64,000 nucleotides of DNA. It comes from Ancylobacter novellus. GTDB lineage: Bacteria; Pseudomonadota; Alphaproteobacteria; Rhizobiales; Xanthobacteraceae. Under the pieces are notes generated by a model. The model worked only from the letters and a program-made list of their open reading frames with translations. It did no database searches and was not told the DNA's origin. Below are positions 44,136-53,233 of the stretch, piece by piece. Each line of letters starts with the position of its first letter. Position 1 is the stretch's first letter. A program made the position numbers and the translations under genes. The stretch spans positions 72,583 to 136,582 of the forward strand of contig QFQD01000006.1 in NCBI GenBank assembly GCA_003241485.1. The letters run 5' to 3'.

Positions 44136-45100
44136 GCCTTTCCATGAGCCTGCCCCGCGGCGACACGGTCGTCATCTTCACCGAGGACGCCGACTGGCAC
44201 ACCCGCACCCTGAAGGCCGCGATCGAACGGACGGGCCTCTCCGTCATCGTGCTCTCGCTCAATGATTGCGGTTTCGCCATCGGCGAGACGGCCCACGGGC
44301 TGAAGCTGCCGGGCTTTGGCGACACGCTGCCGGCGGCCGCCTTCGTGCGCCTCATCGCCAAGGGCACGACCGAGCAGATCACCGCGCGGCTCGGCCTGCT
44401 CCACGCCTTGCGCGAACTCGGCGTGAAGGTGATGAACGATGCGCGCGCCGTCGAGCGCTGCGTCGACAAGAGCACCACGAGCTTCCTCATCGCCCGCGCC
44501 GGCCTGCCCACCCCGCGCAGCTTCGTCGGCGAGGATCGCGCCGCCATGCAGGCGCTGGTCGACGAGGCGCCGGGCGACATGGTGCTGAAGCCGCTGTTCG
44601 GCGCGCAGGGCAAGGGCATAAAGCGCATTCCCCCCCGCACCCAGCTGCCCGAGCCGGAAAAGGTGGGCGGCGTCTATTATCTCCAGGATTTCGTCACCCA
44701 GCCCGGCGGCGAGGGCCGCGCGGAGCTGGCCTATCAGGATTGGCGCGTCTTCGTGGTCGGCGGGCAGGTCGCCGCCGCGATGATCCGCCGCTCGCCGCGC
44801 TGGATCACCAACATCCATCAGGGTGCCGTCGGCGAGGCCGCGCCGCTGGACGCGCAAGCGTTCGACTACGCCATACGGGCGACCGCGGCAGTCGGTGCCG
44901 ACTATGCCGGCGTCGACCTGATCGAGGATGCGCGCGGCGGCTTCCAGGTGCTGGAGGTCAACTCCATGCCGGCCTGGAAGGGCCTGCAGAAGACCACGGA
45001 GGTCGATATTGCCGGCGCTCTTGCCGGCCATCTGGCAGAGGCCCTAGGCTCTGTGCGCTTCACACCCGAACCCGCCGCGCCCCTGACGCCTGCCCGATGA
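44132..45100 (+). CDS. RimK-like ATP-grasp ligase of the H4MPT cluster
   Basis: A 322-residue RimK-type ATP-grasp enzyme. Key parts are CVDKSTTSFLIARAGLPTPRSFVG, GDMVLKPLFGAQGKGIKRI, YYLQDFVTQPGGEGRAELAYQDWRVFVVGG, and the metal site DYAGVDLIEDARGGFQVLEVNSMPAW. RimK relatives (MptN) add glutamate to tetrahydromethanopterin in archaea, so this may attach a residue to the dephospho-H4MPT side chain; that is inferred. The start GTG 44132 overlaps the mch stop (GTGA); ATG 44144 is an alternative. Confidence 0.82.
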   Translation: MSLSMSLPRGDTVVIFTEDADWHTRTLKAAIERTGLSVIVLSLNDCGFAIGETAHGLKLPGFGDTLPAAAFVRLIAKGTTEQITARLGLLHALRELGVKVMNDARAVERCVDKSTTSFLIARAGLPTPRSFVGEDRAAMQALVDEAPGDMVLKPLFGAQGKGIKRIPPRTQLPEPEKVGGVYYLQDFVTQPGGEGRAELAYQDWRVFVVGGQVAAAMIRRSPRWITNIHQGAVGEAAPLDAQAFDYAIRATAAVGADYAGVDLIEDARGGFQVLEVNSMPAWKGLQKTTEVDIAGALAGHLAEALGSVRFTPEPAAPLTPAR

Positions 45101-45945
45101 GTCCTCCGCGCATCGCGACCGCCTTCCGCGCCGCCTGCCGGGCGGAGCTTGACGCCCTGAAGGTGGGCAATGTCCACCGCTTCGCGGCGGGGCATGGCAT
45201 GGAGGTCGCCCATTTCGAGCACGCGGCCGAGGCGGCGGCGCCCTATATCGCCGCCGCCGGCGTGCAGGTCGGCGCGCGCATCGAGGCGGCGGTCGCCGCC
45301 TCGCTCGCGGTCGCCGGGCTCAACACCAATCTCGGCATTCTCCTGCTCTGCGCGCCCTTGGCCGCCGCAGCCGAACGCGGCGGCATGGCGGGCGAGGGCT
45401 CGCTGCACGGCGCGCTGAAACTGGTGCTGGCGCGCCTCGACATGAATGACGCCGAGGCGACCTTCCGCGCCATCGCCGCCGCCAGTCCGGGCGGGCTCGG
45501 CCGCCATCCCGAGCACGATGTGGCCGCCCCGCCGCGCATCGGCCTGATCGAAGCCATGGCGCTGGCAGCCGAGCGCGACCGCATCGCCCGGCAATATGTC
45601 ACCGACTTCGCCGACGTGTTCGAGCTCGGCCTGCCAAGGCTCATCGAGCTGGCCGACGCCGAGCCGCAGGCGCGGACCGAGGCGGTGCATCTTTCCTATC
45701 TCGCGGCATTTCCCGACAGCCATATCCTGCGCAAATTCGGTGCGGTGATCGCCGAGGACGTGCGGCAGGAAGCCCGTCGCCTTGCCGCCAAGGTCGATTT
45801 CCGCGCCCCGGCCGCGCGACGCCACCCCCCGCTTCTGGCTTTTGATGCCGCGCTCAAGGCGCGCGGTCTCAATCCCGGCACCAGCGCCGACCTCACCGTC
45901 GCCACGCTGTTCGCCGCGTTGCTGGCGGAAGAGTTCAGACCATGA
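45097..45945 (+). CDS. CitG/MdcB-like triphosphoribosyl-dephospho-CoA synthase homologue
   Basis: A 282-residue homologue of the enzymes that make the triphosphoribosyl-dephospho-CoA prosthetic-group precursor. Family blocks are ELDALKVGNVHRFAAGHGME (substrate-binding Asn-Val-His), LNTNLGILLLCAPLAAAAE and GTSADLTVATLFAALL. No citrate or malonate lyase genes are nearby; this subfamily lives in H4MPT clusters and is thought to help make a phosphoribosyl-containing carrier. It overlaps the RimK-like gene by 4 bases, and its 3' end overlaps the convergent HisA-like gene by 11. Confidence 0.82.
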   Translation: MSPPRIATAFRAACRAELDALKVGNVHRFAAGHGMEVAHFEHAAEAAAPYIAAAGVQVGARIEAAVAASLAVAGLNTNLGILLLCAPLAAAAERGGMAGEGSLHGALKLVLARLDMNDAEATFRAIAAASPGGLGRHPEHDVAAPPRIGLIEAMALAAERDRIARQYVTDFADVFELGLPRLIELADAEPQARTEAVHLSYLAAFPDSHILRKFGAVIAEDVRQEARRLAAKVDFRAPAARRHPPLLAFDAALKARGLNPGTSADLTVATLFAALLAEEFRP

Positions 45946-46630
45946 AGGCCTCGATGTCGCGGCGCGTGAGGCGTCCGTCGTGAAGCGCGCTGGCCAGCAG
46001 CACGCCGGCGCAGCCGATCTCGGCCAGCCGCGCGAGGTCGTCCGCGTCGCGCACGCCGCCGGCGGCGTAGACCCGCCGGCCACCCGCCTGCGCCAGCACC
46101 GCACGCAGCTTGTCGAGATCGGGCCCCTGCCCGGCGCCGACCCGCGCCAGCGTCATCACGATCACCTCGTCCGGCCAGGTTTCCGGCTGTTCGTGCAGCG
46201 CCGCCGGGCCGCGCGGGCCTTCCGGGCCGTGATCGAGGGAGAGCACCGCGCCACCCGTGAGCGCCGCGCGCGCCTCCTCAAAGCTCGCGACCGTCTCGCT
46301 GCCGACCACCGGCCGGCCCGGCCCCTGCTGCACGCGGCGGGCCACGGCGCGGGGGCTGGCCTCGCCGGCATCGACCCAGAGCGACAGGCCGGGATGGCGC
46401 GTCACCAGCGCCTGCATCTCGCCGTCATGCCCGCTTCCGCCGGCAATGGCGTCGAGGTCGGCGACATAGAGCGTGCGGAACGGGGCGAGCGCCAGCAGCG
46501 CGGCCGCAATGTCCGCAGGGGCCGCGCCGGCGGCCAGCGGCGTTTCGATGGGACGGTAGGCGGCGCGCTCGCCGCGCCGGGCGTGGACCACCACGCCTCC
46601 CATCAGGTCGAGGACCGGTATAAGTTCCAA
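45935..46630 (-). CDS. HisA-related TIM-barrel protein of the H4MPT cluster
   Basis: A 231-residue HisA/HisF-fold protein of the archaeal HisA-related type. It has LIPVLDLMGGVVVHARRGERAAYRP, LYVADLDAI, LWVDAGEA and VYAAGGVRDADDLARLAEIGCAGVLLASAL. The catalytic aspartates of HisA (VLDL and the AGG-V-R region) are partly kept. A phosphate-sugar isomerase or cofactor-synthesis role is plausible; no histidine operon is near. I prefer TTG 46630, because the family begins LELIPVLDL and a GGGGAGAGGG run lies upstream; GTG 46669 is an alternative. Divergent from mfnD. Confidence 0.8.
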   Translation of the reverse strand: MELIPVLDLMGGVVVHARRGERAAYRPIETPLAAGAAPADIAAALLALAPFRTLYVADLDAIAGGSGHDGEMQALVTRHPGLSLWVDAGEASPRAVARRVQQGPGRPVVGSETVASFEEARAALTGGAVLSLDHGPEGPRGPAALHEQPETWPDEVIVMTLARVGAGQGPDLDKLRAVLAQAGGRRVYAAGGVRDADDLARLAEIGCAGVLLASALHDGRLTRRDIEAFMV

Positions 46631-46674
46631 ACTGCGCCCTCTCCCCTCGTGCCCTGCGGCAACGGACACACGTA

Positions 46675-47637
46675 ATGCGGGTCTTCGTCTGCGAAACCGT
46701 GACTGGCGGCGATTACGCCGGCAACCCCTTGCCCGAGGAGCTGATAGCCGAAGGCACGCTGATGCGCGATGCGCTTATCGGCGATCTGGAGGATCTGCCG
46801 GGCGTGCGTGTCGTCACCACCCATGATTCACGCCTGCCCCCGCCGCCGCGAGGGGAAAGCCGCGCCATCGCGCCGGGCGAGAACCCGCACGCCATCTGGG
46901 GCGACATCGCCGCCAGCGTCCATTGCTGCTGGCCGGTGGCGCCGGAAATGGACGGCATTCTGGCCGCGCTCGCCGGGCAGCTGCGCGCCCGCAATCCGCG
47001 CGTCATCGCCTGCGACGGGGAAACGCTGCGCGCCTGCGCCAGCAAGGGGCGCACGGTGGAGATCCTTGCCGGCGCCGGCGTCCCTGTCGTGCCGACCTGG
47101 CGGCCGGCCGACGTGCCCGCCGGCACGCCCGGTCCCTTCGTCATGAAGCCCGATGACGGCGCCGGTGCGATGGATGTGCGGCTGTTCCAGCGCCTGCCCG
47201 CCCCGCCCTATCCCGAGGGCGTCGTCGCGCAGCCGCTCATCGCCGGCATTCCCGCCAGCCTGACGCTGCTGTGCCAGTCCGGTCGCACGCATGTGCTCAC
47301 CGCCAACCGGCAGCATGTCGAGGTTGTCGACGGCCATTTCCAGTTTTCCGGCGTCACCGTGGGCGGGTTGGCGGTGGACGACGAACTGCGCGATCTCGCG
47401 TCCCGCATCGGTGCCGCGCTGCCGGGCCTGCACGGCATTGTCGGGGTCGACTACATCGCCACCACGGACGGTCCTGTCGTGATAGAGGTGAACCCCCGTC
47501 TCACCACCTCCTATGCCGGGCTGCGCCGGGCGCTCGGCATCAATCCGCTCGCCTTCGTCGCCGAGCTTATCCGCGACGGGGCCGTGCCGGACCTGCCGCA
47601 TCTTCCTCCCGCTGTGCCCATCGAGGTGAGACTATGA
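46675..47637 (+). CDS. mfnD: Tyramine-glutamate ligase-like ATP-grasp enzyme, MfnD-like
   Basis: A 320-residue ATP-grasp protein. In methanogens MfnD joins tyramine to glutamate in methanofuran synthesis; the bacterial homologue is thought to act on the methylofuran side chain. Visible blocks are VFVCETVTGGDYAG, ASKGRTVEILAGAGVPVVPTW, GPFVMKPDDGAGAMDVRLFQ, GIVGVDYIATTDGPVVIEVNPRLTTSYAGLRRALG. It is closer to the MJ0815 type than to RimK. It overlaps mfnF by 4 bases (ATGA). Confidence 0.82.
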   Translation: MRVFVCETVTGGDYAGNPLPEELIAEGTLMRDALIGDLEDLPGVRVVTTHDSRLPPPPRGESRAIAPGENPHAIWGDIAASVHCCWPVAPEMDGILAALAGQLRARNPRVIACDGETLRACASKGRTVEILAGAGVPVVPTWRPADVPAGTPGPFVMKPDDGAGAMDVRLFQRLPAPPYPEGVVAQPLIAGIPASLTLLCQSGRTHVLTANRQHVEVVDGHFQFSGVTVGGLAVDDELRDLASRIGAALPGLHGIVGVDYIATTDGPVVIEVNPRLTTSYAGLRRALGINPLAFVAELIRDGAVPDLPHLPPAVPIEVRL

Positions 47638-48692
47638 CTTCCGACAGACTGCGCAACGTCGTGCGCCTCGGCTGGGATGTGGGCGGCGCGCATGTGAAGC
47701 TCGCCGCCTTCGGGCGCGACGGGCGGCTCGTTGCCATGCGCATCCTGCCCTGCCCCGTGTGGAAGGGTGCGGACCACCTGCGCGACGCCATCGCCACGCT
47801 GCGCGCGGAATTCGCCCCCGATGTCGCCTCCGCCGTCACCATGACCGCCGAGGTCGCCGACCTCTGGCCGGACCGGCGGGCCGGCGTCGTCGGCACGGCG
47901 GGCATTCTCATCGAGACGCTGGGCGGCGCCCCGCTCGCTCTGTTTGCCGGTCCGGAGGGCTTCGTGCCGGCCGAGAGCGCTGCCGCCCATGCCGACAGCA
48001 TCGGCTCCGCCAACTGGTACGCGACCGCCGCCGTGCTGGCGCATCTGCTGCCCGGCGGCATCCTCGTCGACATCGGCTCGACCACCAGCGACCTGATCCC
48101 GTTCGAGGCCGGCCGCGTCACCGCACGCGGCTTCACCGATGCCGAGCGCCTGGCCAATGGTGAACTCGTCTATGCCGGCGCCGCGCGCACCCCGGTGATG
48201 GCGCTCGCCACCGACGCGCCCTTTGCCGGGCGCTGGCTGCCGCTGATGGCCGAGCATTATGCCACCAGCGCCGACATTTATCGGCTCACCGGCGACCTCA
48301 CCGAGGGCGCGGACCTGCACCCGAGCGCCGATGGCGGGCCGAAGACCGTCGAGGCCAGCGCCCGGCGGCTGCTGCGCATGGTCGGGCAGGATTTCGCCCC
48401 GCCCGTGCTGCCGGCCGCGAAAGCACTGGCGCGCTATTTCGCGGAGGAACAGCTGAACCGGCTGCGCCGCGCCTTCGATGCCGTCGCCTCCGTGCAGGAA
48501 AATGGCGTCGAGATGATCGTCGGCGCCGGTGTCGGTCGCTTCCTCGCCGCCCGGCTCGCCGAGCGCCGCGATATCGCCTATCTCGACCTCGCCAATGTGC
48601 TGACCGACGATGAAGCGCTCGCCAGCGAGGCGGCCGATTGCGCGCCCGCCGTCGCCGTCGGCCTGCTTGCCGCCGCCCTCACCGACGCCTGA
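47634..48692 (+). CDS. mfnF: MfnF-like H4MPT-linked C1 pathway protein
   Basis: A 352-residue ASKHA/hydantoinase-like protein. The nucleotide-binding motifs are LGWDVGGAHVKLAAFG (phosphate 1) and GGILVDIGSTTSDLIPF (phosphate 2), with ENGVEMIVGAGVGRFLAARLAER near the end. In methanogens MfnF joins the furan phosphate and tyramine parts of methanofuran. Bacterial relatives occur only in H4MPT clusters. ATG 47634 overlaps the mfnD stop. It is followed at 12 bp by folB. Confidence 0.85.
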   Translation: MTSDRLRNVVRLGWDVGGAHVKLAAFGRDGRLVAMRILPCPVWKGADHLRDAIATLRAEFAPDVASAVTMTAEVADLWPDRRAGVVGTAGILIETLGGAPLALFAGPEGFVPAESAAAHADSIGSANWYATAAVLAHLLPGGILVDIGSTTSDLIPFEAGRVTARGFTDAERLANGELVYAGAARTPVMALATDAPFAGRWLPLMAEHYATSADIYRLTGDLTEGADLHPSADGGPKTVEASARRLLRMVGQDFAPPVLPAAKALARYFAEEQLNRLRRAFDAVASVQENGVEMIVGAGVGRFLAARLAERRDIAYLDLANVLTDDEALASEAADCAPAVAVGLLAAALTDA

Positions 48693-48704
48693 CCAGGAAA
48701 CGCC

Positions 48705-49091
48705 ATGTCCGACCGCATTTTCCTCCGGGGTATCGAACTGCACGCCCATCACGGCCTGTTCGAGGAAGAGGCGCGGCTGGGCCAGCGCTTCATTGTCGAT
48801 ATCGACTGGTGGCTCGACACCGCGCCCGCCGCCGCCCACGACAATTACGATGAGACCGTCGGCTACGAGAAGGTTTTCGCCATCGTGCACGAAGTCTCCT
48901 CCGGGCACCGCTTCCACATTCTCGAAGCCCTCGCCGAGGCCATCGCGGGCACCGTGCTGGCGCGCTATGGGCGGGTGGAGAAGGTGCGGGTGGAAATCCA
49001 CAAGCCCTCCGCCCCCATCGCCGGCATCTTCCGCGACGCCGGCGTCGAGATCACCCGCCTGCGCGGAGCGATCAGCGCCGCCGGCGTATAG
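48705..49091 (+). CDS. folB: Dihydroneopterin aldolase (FolB-type)
   Basis: A 128-residue dihydroneopterin aldolase that gives 6-hydroxymethyl-dihydropterin, a precursor of both folate and H4MPT. The fold blocks are FLRGIELHAHHGLFEEEARLGQ, YDETVGYEKVFAIVHEV (active-site Tyr) and VRVEIHKPSAPIAGIFRDAGVEI (active-site Lys in HKP). Its place at the end of the mfnD-mfnF operon suggests supply of pterin for H4MPT. The last 20 bases overlap the convergent acyltransferase gene. Confidence 0.9.
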   Translation: MSDRIFLRGIELHAHHGLFEEEARLGQRFIVDIDWWLDTAPAAAHDNYDETVGYEKVFAIVHEVSSGHRFHILEALAEAIAGTVLARYGRVEKVRVEIHKPSAPIAGIFRDAGVEITRLRGAISAAGV

Positions 49092-50313
49092 GCGCGGGCG
49101 CGGCGATGGCGGAGCGCGGCGGCAGCGGCGCGTAGAGCCCGCCTCCCGCCTCGACATTGCGCGCGAAGCGGGTGATGTGGTCGCGCCACGGCACCTCGAT
49201 CAGCCGGAAGCTGGCCGCCGCAAGGGCGATGACAAGAGCGATGAAGCCGGCCAGAAGCGCCCCCGCCAGCCAGGGATCGCCGAGGTCGTAGAGGTTCTTG
49301 GCGTGGCCGAGCACCTCGATCTCTTGGCGCAGCGCGACTCCCGACACATCGCCATAGAGCCACAGCCCGTAGCCGAGCAGGATCAAGAGCGGCATGTGGA
49401 TCAGGTAGATCGAATAGGACCAGCGCCCCAGCGCGCGCAGCGGGGCGGCGCGCAGCAGCCGGGAGAGCGCGCCCGCGTCCCGCGCGAAGACGAGGATGGC
49501 GAGGCCGAACGCCAGCGGTGCCAGCACGCTCAGCGGGCGCACCTCATCGGGGCCAACGCCGGCGGACGCAATGAACACGCCCACCAGCGCCAACACCGCC
49601 ACCTCCCACAAGGTGGCGAAGGGCATGTCGACGCCGCGCAGCCTGTCATGGACGTGGTACACCGCGACGCCGCCGAAGAAGCCGGCGATGCAGCGGATGA
49701 AGCCGTAATCCGCCGTGGAGTTCATATAGGCCGGCGCGACCAGCAGGATGGCCAGCATGGCCGCCAGCGAGATCGCCAGCGCCACCGGCAGCAGGCGGCG
49801 GGTGCCGGCCAGCAGCGCCACGCCGGCGAACAGCGCATAGGTGTAGAACTCCGCGCCGATGCTCCAGGCCGGCCCGTTCCAGGCGACGCCGTAAAAGCCC
49901 ATGGAATTGAGCAAGGCCGCGTTCAGCAGCAGCGCCTTGAGCGAATAATTGCCGGTCTCGGCCTCGATCATCAGGCTGTCGGGATGCGCGCCGCCGGCAT
50001 TGATCGCCATGAGCGCGAGCATGAAGGCGAACAGCACCGCCAGATGCAGCGGCCACAGACGCCCCGCACGGCGCAGCAGAAACCCGCCCACCTGCCGCGG
50101 GCTGCCAAGCCGCCGACGATAGGCGTGACACACCACGAAGCCTGACAACGCAAAGAAAAAGTCGACAAAAAGATACGAATTCGAGATCAGGCTCGCATGA
50201 AGCCAGTCGAGCCGCACGACATAGATGAAATGATAGACAAGAACCATGACGGCGCACAGACCACGCCAGGAATCGAGAGCCTCAAATCGATCGAGCCGGC
50301 CGGCTGAACTCAT
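49072..50313 (-). CDS. Acyltransferase family 3 membrane protein (OafA/YrhL-like)
   Basis: A 413-residue integral membrane O-acyltransferase with about ten helices. The start FEALDSWRGLCAVMVLVYHFIYV gives the family's conserved Arg and His (YHF), and SYLFVDFFFALSGFVVCHAYRRR is the second hallmark. Members acetylate lipopolysaccharide, exopolysaccharide or Nod factors; the substrate here is unknown. It is not related to the C1 genes it abuts. Its 3' end overlaps folB. Confidence 0.9.
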   Translation of the reverse strand: MSSAGRLDRFEALDSWRGLCAVMVLVYHFIYVVRLDWLHASLISNSYLFVDFFFALSGFVVCHAYRRRLGSPRQVGGFLLRRAGRLWPLHLAVLFAFMLALMAINAGGAHPDSLMIEAETGNYSLKALLLNAALLNSMGFYGVAWNGPAWSIGAEFYTYALFAGVALLAGTRRLLPVALAISLAAMLAILLVAPAYMNSTADYGFIRCIAGFFGGVAVYHVHDRLRGVDMPFATLWEVAVLALVGVFIASAGVGPDEVRPLSVLAPLAFGLAILVFARDAGALSRLLRAAPLRALGRWSYSIYLIHMPLLILLGYGLWLYGDVSGVALRQEIEVLGHAKNLYDLGDPWLAGALLAGFIALVIALAAASFRLIEVPWRDHITRFARNVEAGGGLYAPLPPRSAIAAPAPIRRRR

Positions 50314-50500
50314 ACGAAGATACCCTTCTGCTTCACGTGCACGCGCATGCCGCCACCTCCCCCGGCTCGATCAACCGAAAGACGGCGAAAGGGTTCCGCA
50401 ATTTCGGCGGCGCAGGGGACCGCGCGGCGCGCGCATGGGGGCTTCCGGTCGGCGCGCCGAAGGCCTAATCCTTCGTCCAGAGTCGTCGGAGTGAGTGAAG

Positions 50501-53149
50501 ATGCCGCGTGATGCCGAGCCCCAATATGTCCGCCTGAGCGACTACCTCCCGCCCGACTGGCTTGTGGACACCGTCCATCTCGACGTTCGCCTGCATCCGA
50601 CCGCGACCCGCGTCACCGCGCGCCTCGCCCTGCGGCCCAATCCGCAGGGGCGCGAAGGCTCGCCCATCGTGCTCGACGGGGATGAGCTCACGCTGAAATC
50701 CGTGGTCCTGGACGGCCGGCCGCTCGCCGGCACCGCCTATGCCGCGACGCCCTCGGCGCTCACCATCTTCGCCCCGCCGCAGCAGCCGGTGGTTCTGGAG
50801 ATCGAAACGCTGATCGATCCGTCCGCCAACACCAAGCTGATGGGGCTCTACCGCTCCAGCGGCACCTATTGCACGCAGTGCGAGGCCGAGGGCTTCCGCC
50901 GCATCACCTATTTCCCCGACCGGCCGGACGTGCTCGCGGTCTACACCACACGCATCGAAGCCGAGCACGAGGAAGCCCCGGTGCTGCTCGGCAACGGCAA
51001 TCTGCGCGAGAGCGGGCCGATCGAGGGCACCTCGCGCCATTATGCCGTGTGGCACGATCCGTGGCCCAAGCCCTGCTACCTCTTCGCGCTGGTCGGCGGC
51101 CGGCTCGACCGCATCACCGAGCCTTATCTCACGGCCACCGGCAAGCCGGTCGAACTCGGCATCTATGTCGAGCCCGGCAAGGCGGGCCGCGCGGGCTACG
51201 CCATGGACGCGCTCAAGCGCTCCATGCGCTGGGACGAGGAAGCCTTCGGCTGCGAGTACGATCTCGACGTGTTCAACATCGTCGCGGTGGCCGATTTCAA
51301 CATGGGCGCCATGGAGAACAAGGGCCTCAACGTCTTCAACGACAAATACGTCCTCGCCAGCCCCGAGACCGCGACCGACGCCGACTTCGCCCATATCGAG
51401 GCGATCATCGCGCATGAATATTTCCACAACTGGACCGGCAACCGCATCACCTGCCGCGACTGGTTCCAGCTGTGCCTGAAGGAGGGCCTCACGGTCTTCC
51501 GCGACCAGGAATTCTCCTCCGACCAGCGCTCGCGCGCGGTGAAGCGTATCGCCGATGTGCGCCTGCTCAAGAGCCAGCAATTCGCCGAGGATTCCGGCCC
51601 GCTGGCGCATCCCGTGCGGCCCTCCGCCTATCGCGAGATCAACAATTTCTACACGGCGACCGTCTACGAGAAGGGCGCCGAGGTCGTGCGCATGCTGAAG
51701 ACCCTGCTCGGCGAGGAGGGCTTCCGCGCCGGCATGGACCTCTATTTCGACCGCCATGACGGGCAGGCGGCGACCATCGAGCAGTTCCTCGCCTGTTTCG
51801 CCGACGCCAATGGCGTCGACCTCACCCAGTTCGCGCTGTGGTACGCCCAGTCCGGCACGCCGGAGCTGAACGTGCACGGCAGTTGGGACGAGGCCTCGCG
51901 CAGCTACCGCCTCGATGTCGAGCAGAACCTGCCGCCGACGCCCGGCCAGAGCGACAAGCAGCCCATGGTTATCCCGCTGGCGCTGGGCCTTGTCGGGCCG
52001 GACGGCACCGATCTGCCGCTCACCCTGGACGACGGCTCCAACACCGAGCGCGGCGTGCTCGTGCTCTCGCAGCGCAAGCACAGCTTCGTCTTCCGCGATA
52101 TCGATGTGCGCCCGGTTCCCTCGCTCAATCGCGGCTTCTCCGCTCCGGTGAAGCTGACCACCAACCTGTCGACGCAGGACCTCGTCTTCCTGGCGCGGCA
52201 TGACAGCGACCCGTTCAATCGCTTCGACGCCACGCAGTCGATCGCCCTTGCTTATCTCGTCGCGGCGACGCAGGCGCAGCAGGCCGGCACCGCCGCGCCC
52301 TCGGCGGCGCCGCTGATCGAGGCGCTGGAAGCGACGCTGACGGACACCACGCTCGATGCCGCCTTCGTCGCGCAGGCGCTTTCCCTGCCCTCCGAGACCG
52401 ACGTCGCCCGCGAGATCGGCCGCGATGTCGACCCGGACGCGATCCACGCCGCGCGCCGTGCGCTGCGCCGCGTGCTGGGCGAGGCGCTGCGCCCGGCCCT
52501 TGAGGACGCCTATGCGCGGCTGCGCCCCACCGGCCTCTATTCGCCCGACGCCGCCTCGGCCGGCGGGCGGGCCCTGCGCAATGCGAGCCTCGACCTACTC
52601 GCGGCAACGGGCTCGGACGCCGACATCGCCCGCGCCGTGACGCATTTCGAGACGGCGGACAACATGACCGACCGCTTCGCCGCGCTGTCCATCCTGGCCC
52701 ATGGCGCGCCGGCGGAGCGCGAGGCGGCACTGGCCGCCTTCTATGAGCGCTTCAGGGACGATCCGCTCGTCGTCGACAAATGGCTGGCGCTGCAGGCGCA
52801 GATCAGCGAGCCGGGGACGCTGGAGCGCGTGCGCGGGCTGACCGAACATCCCGCCTTCGACATGAACAATCCCAACCGGGTACGCGCGCTCATCGGCAGT
52901 TTCGCCGCCGCCAACCAGACGCAGTTCCACCGTCCGGACGGGGCGGGCTATCGCTTCGTGGTGGATACGGTGCTGGCGCTCGATCCGCGCAACCCGCAGC
53001 TCGCCGCGCGGCTGCTCGCCGCGTTCAAGAGCTGGCGCGCCGTGGAGTTCCGCCGCCGGTCGCTGGCCGAGATCGAGCTGCGCCGCATCGCCGATACGCC
53101 CGGCCTCTCGCCGGATGTCGCCGACATCGTCGCGCGCTCGCTCGGATGA
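50501..53149 (+). CDS. pepN: Aminopeptidase N
   Basis: An 882-residue M1 zinc metallo-aminopeptidase. The exopeptidase motif NMGAMENKGLN lies at about residue 267, the zinc site HEYFHNWTGNRITCRDWFQL (H-E-x2-H) at about 304, and the third ligand Glu about 18 residues later (LKEGLTVF). The Ig-like and helical C-terminal domains (about 440-882) are complete. It trims N-terminal residues from peptides in the cytoplasm. ATG 50501 is used; GTG 50495, two codons upstream, would give MKMPRD. Confidence 0.95.
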   Translation: MPRDAEPQYVRLSDYLPPDWLVDTVHLDVRLHPTATRVTARLALRPNPQGREGSPIVLDGDELTLKSVVLDGRPLAGTAYAATPSALTIFAPPQQPVVLEIETLIDPSANTKLMGLYRSSGTYCTQCEAEGFRRITYFPDRPDVLAVYTTRIEAEHEEAPVLLGNGNLRESGPIEGTSRHYAVWHDPWPKPCYLFALVGGRLDRITEPYLTATGKPVELGIYVEPGKAGRAGYAMDALKRSMRWDEEAFGCEYDLDVFNIVAVADFNMGAMENKGLNVFNDKYVLASPETATDADFAHIEAIIAHEYFHNWTGNRITCRDWFQLCLKEGLTVFRDQEFSSDQRSRAVKRIADVRLLKSQQFAEDSGPLAHPVRPSAYREINNFYTATVYEKGAEVVRMLKTLLGEEGFRAGMDLYFDRHDGQAATIEQFLACFADANGVDLTQFALWYAQSGTPELNVHGSWDEASRSYRLDVEQNLPPTPGQSDKQPMVIPLALGLVGPDGTDLPLTLDDGSNTERGVLVLSQRKHSFVFRDIDVRPVPSLNRGFSAPVKLTTNLSTQDLVFLARHDSDPFNRFDATQSIALAYLVAATQAQQAGTAAPSAAPLIEALEATLTDTTLDAAFVAQALSLPSETDVAREIGRDVDPDAIHAARRALRRVLGEALRPALEDAYARLRPTGLYSPDAASAGGRALRNASLDLLAATGSDADIARAVTHFETADNMTDRFAALSILAHGAPAEREAALAAFYERFRDDPLVVDKWLALQAQISEPGTLERVRGLTEHPAFDMNNPNRVRALIGSFAAANQTQFHRPDGAGYRFVVDTVLALDPRNPQLAARLLAAFKSWRAVEFRRRSLAEIELRRIADTPGLSPDVADIVARSLG

Positions 53150-53233
53150 GCGGGCCCGCTATGCGCTTTTTACGTTCCGGGACGCCGATATAGGCGCTAC
53201 AGTAACGTCCCTCGCGGGGACAAAAAGCGGTTC

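Noticed and set aside
53195..53230. Terminator after pepN (GTCCC...GGGAC)
   Set aside because: Five-pair stem followed by A, not T, on the relevant strand.
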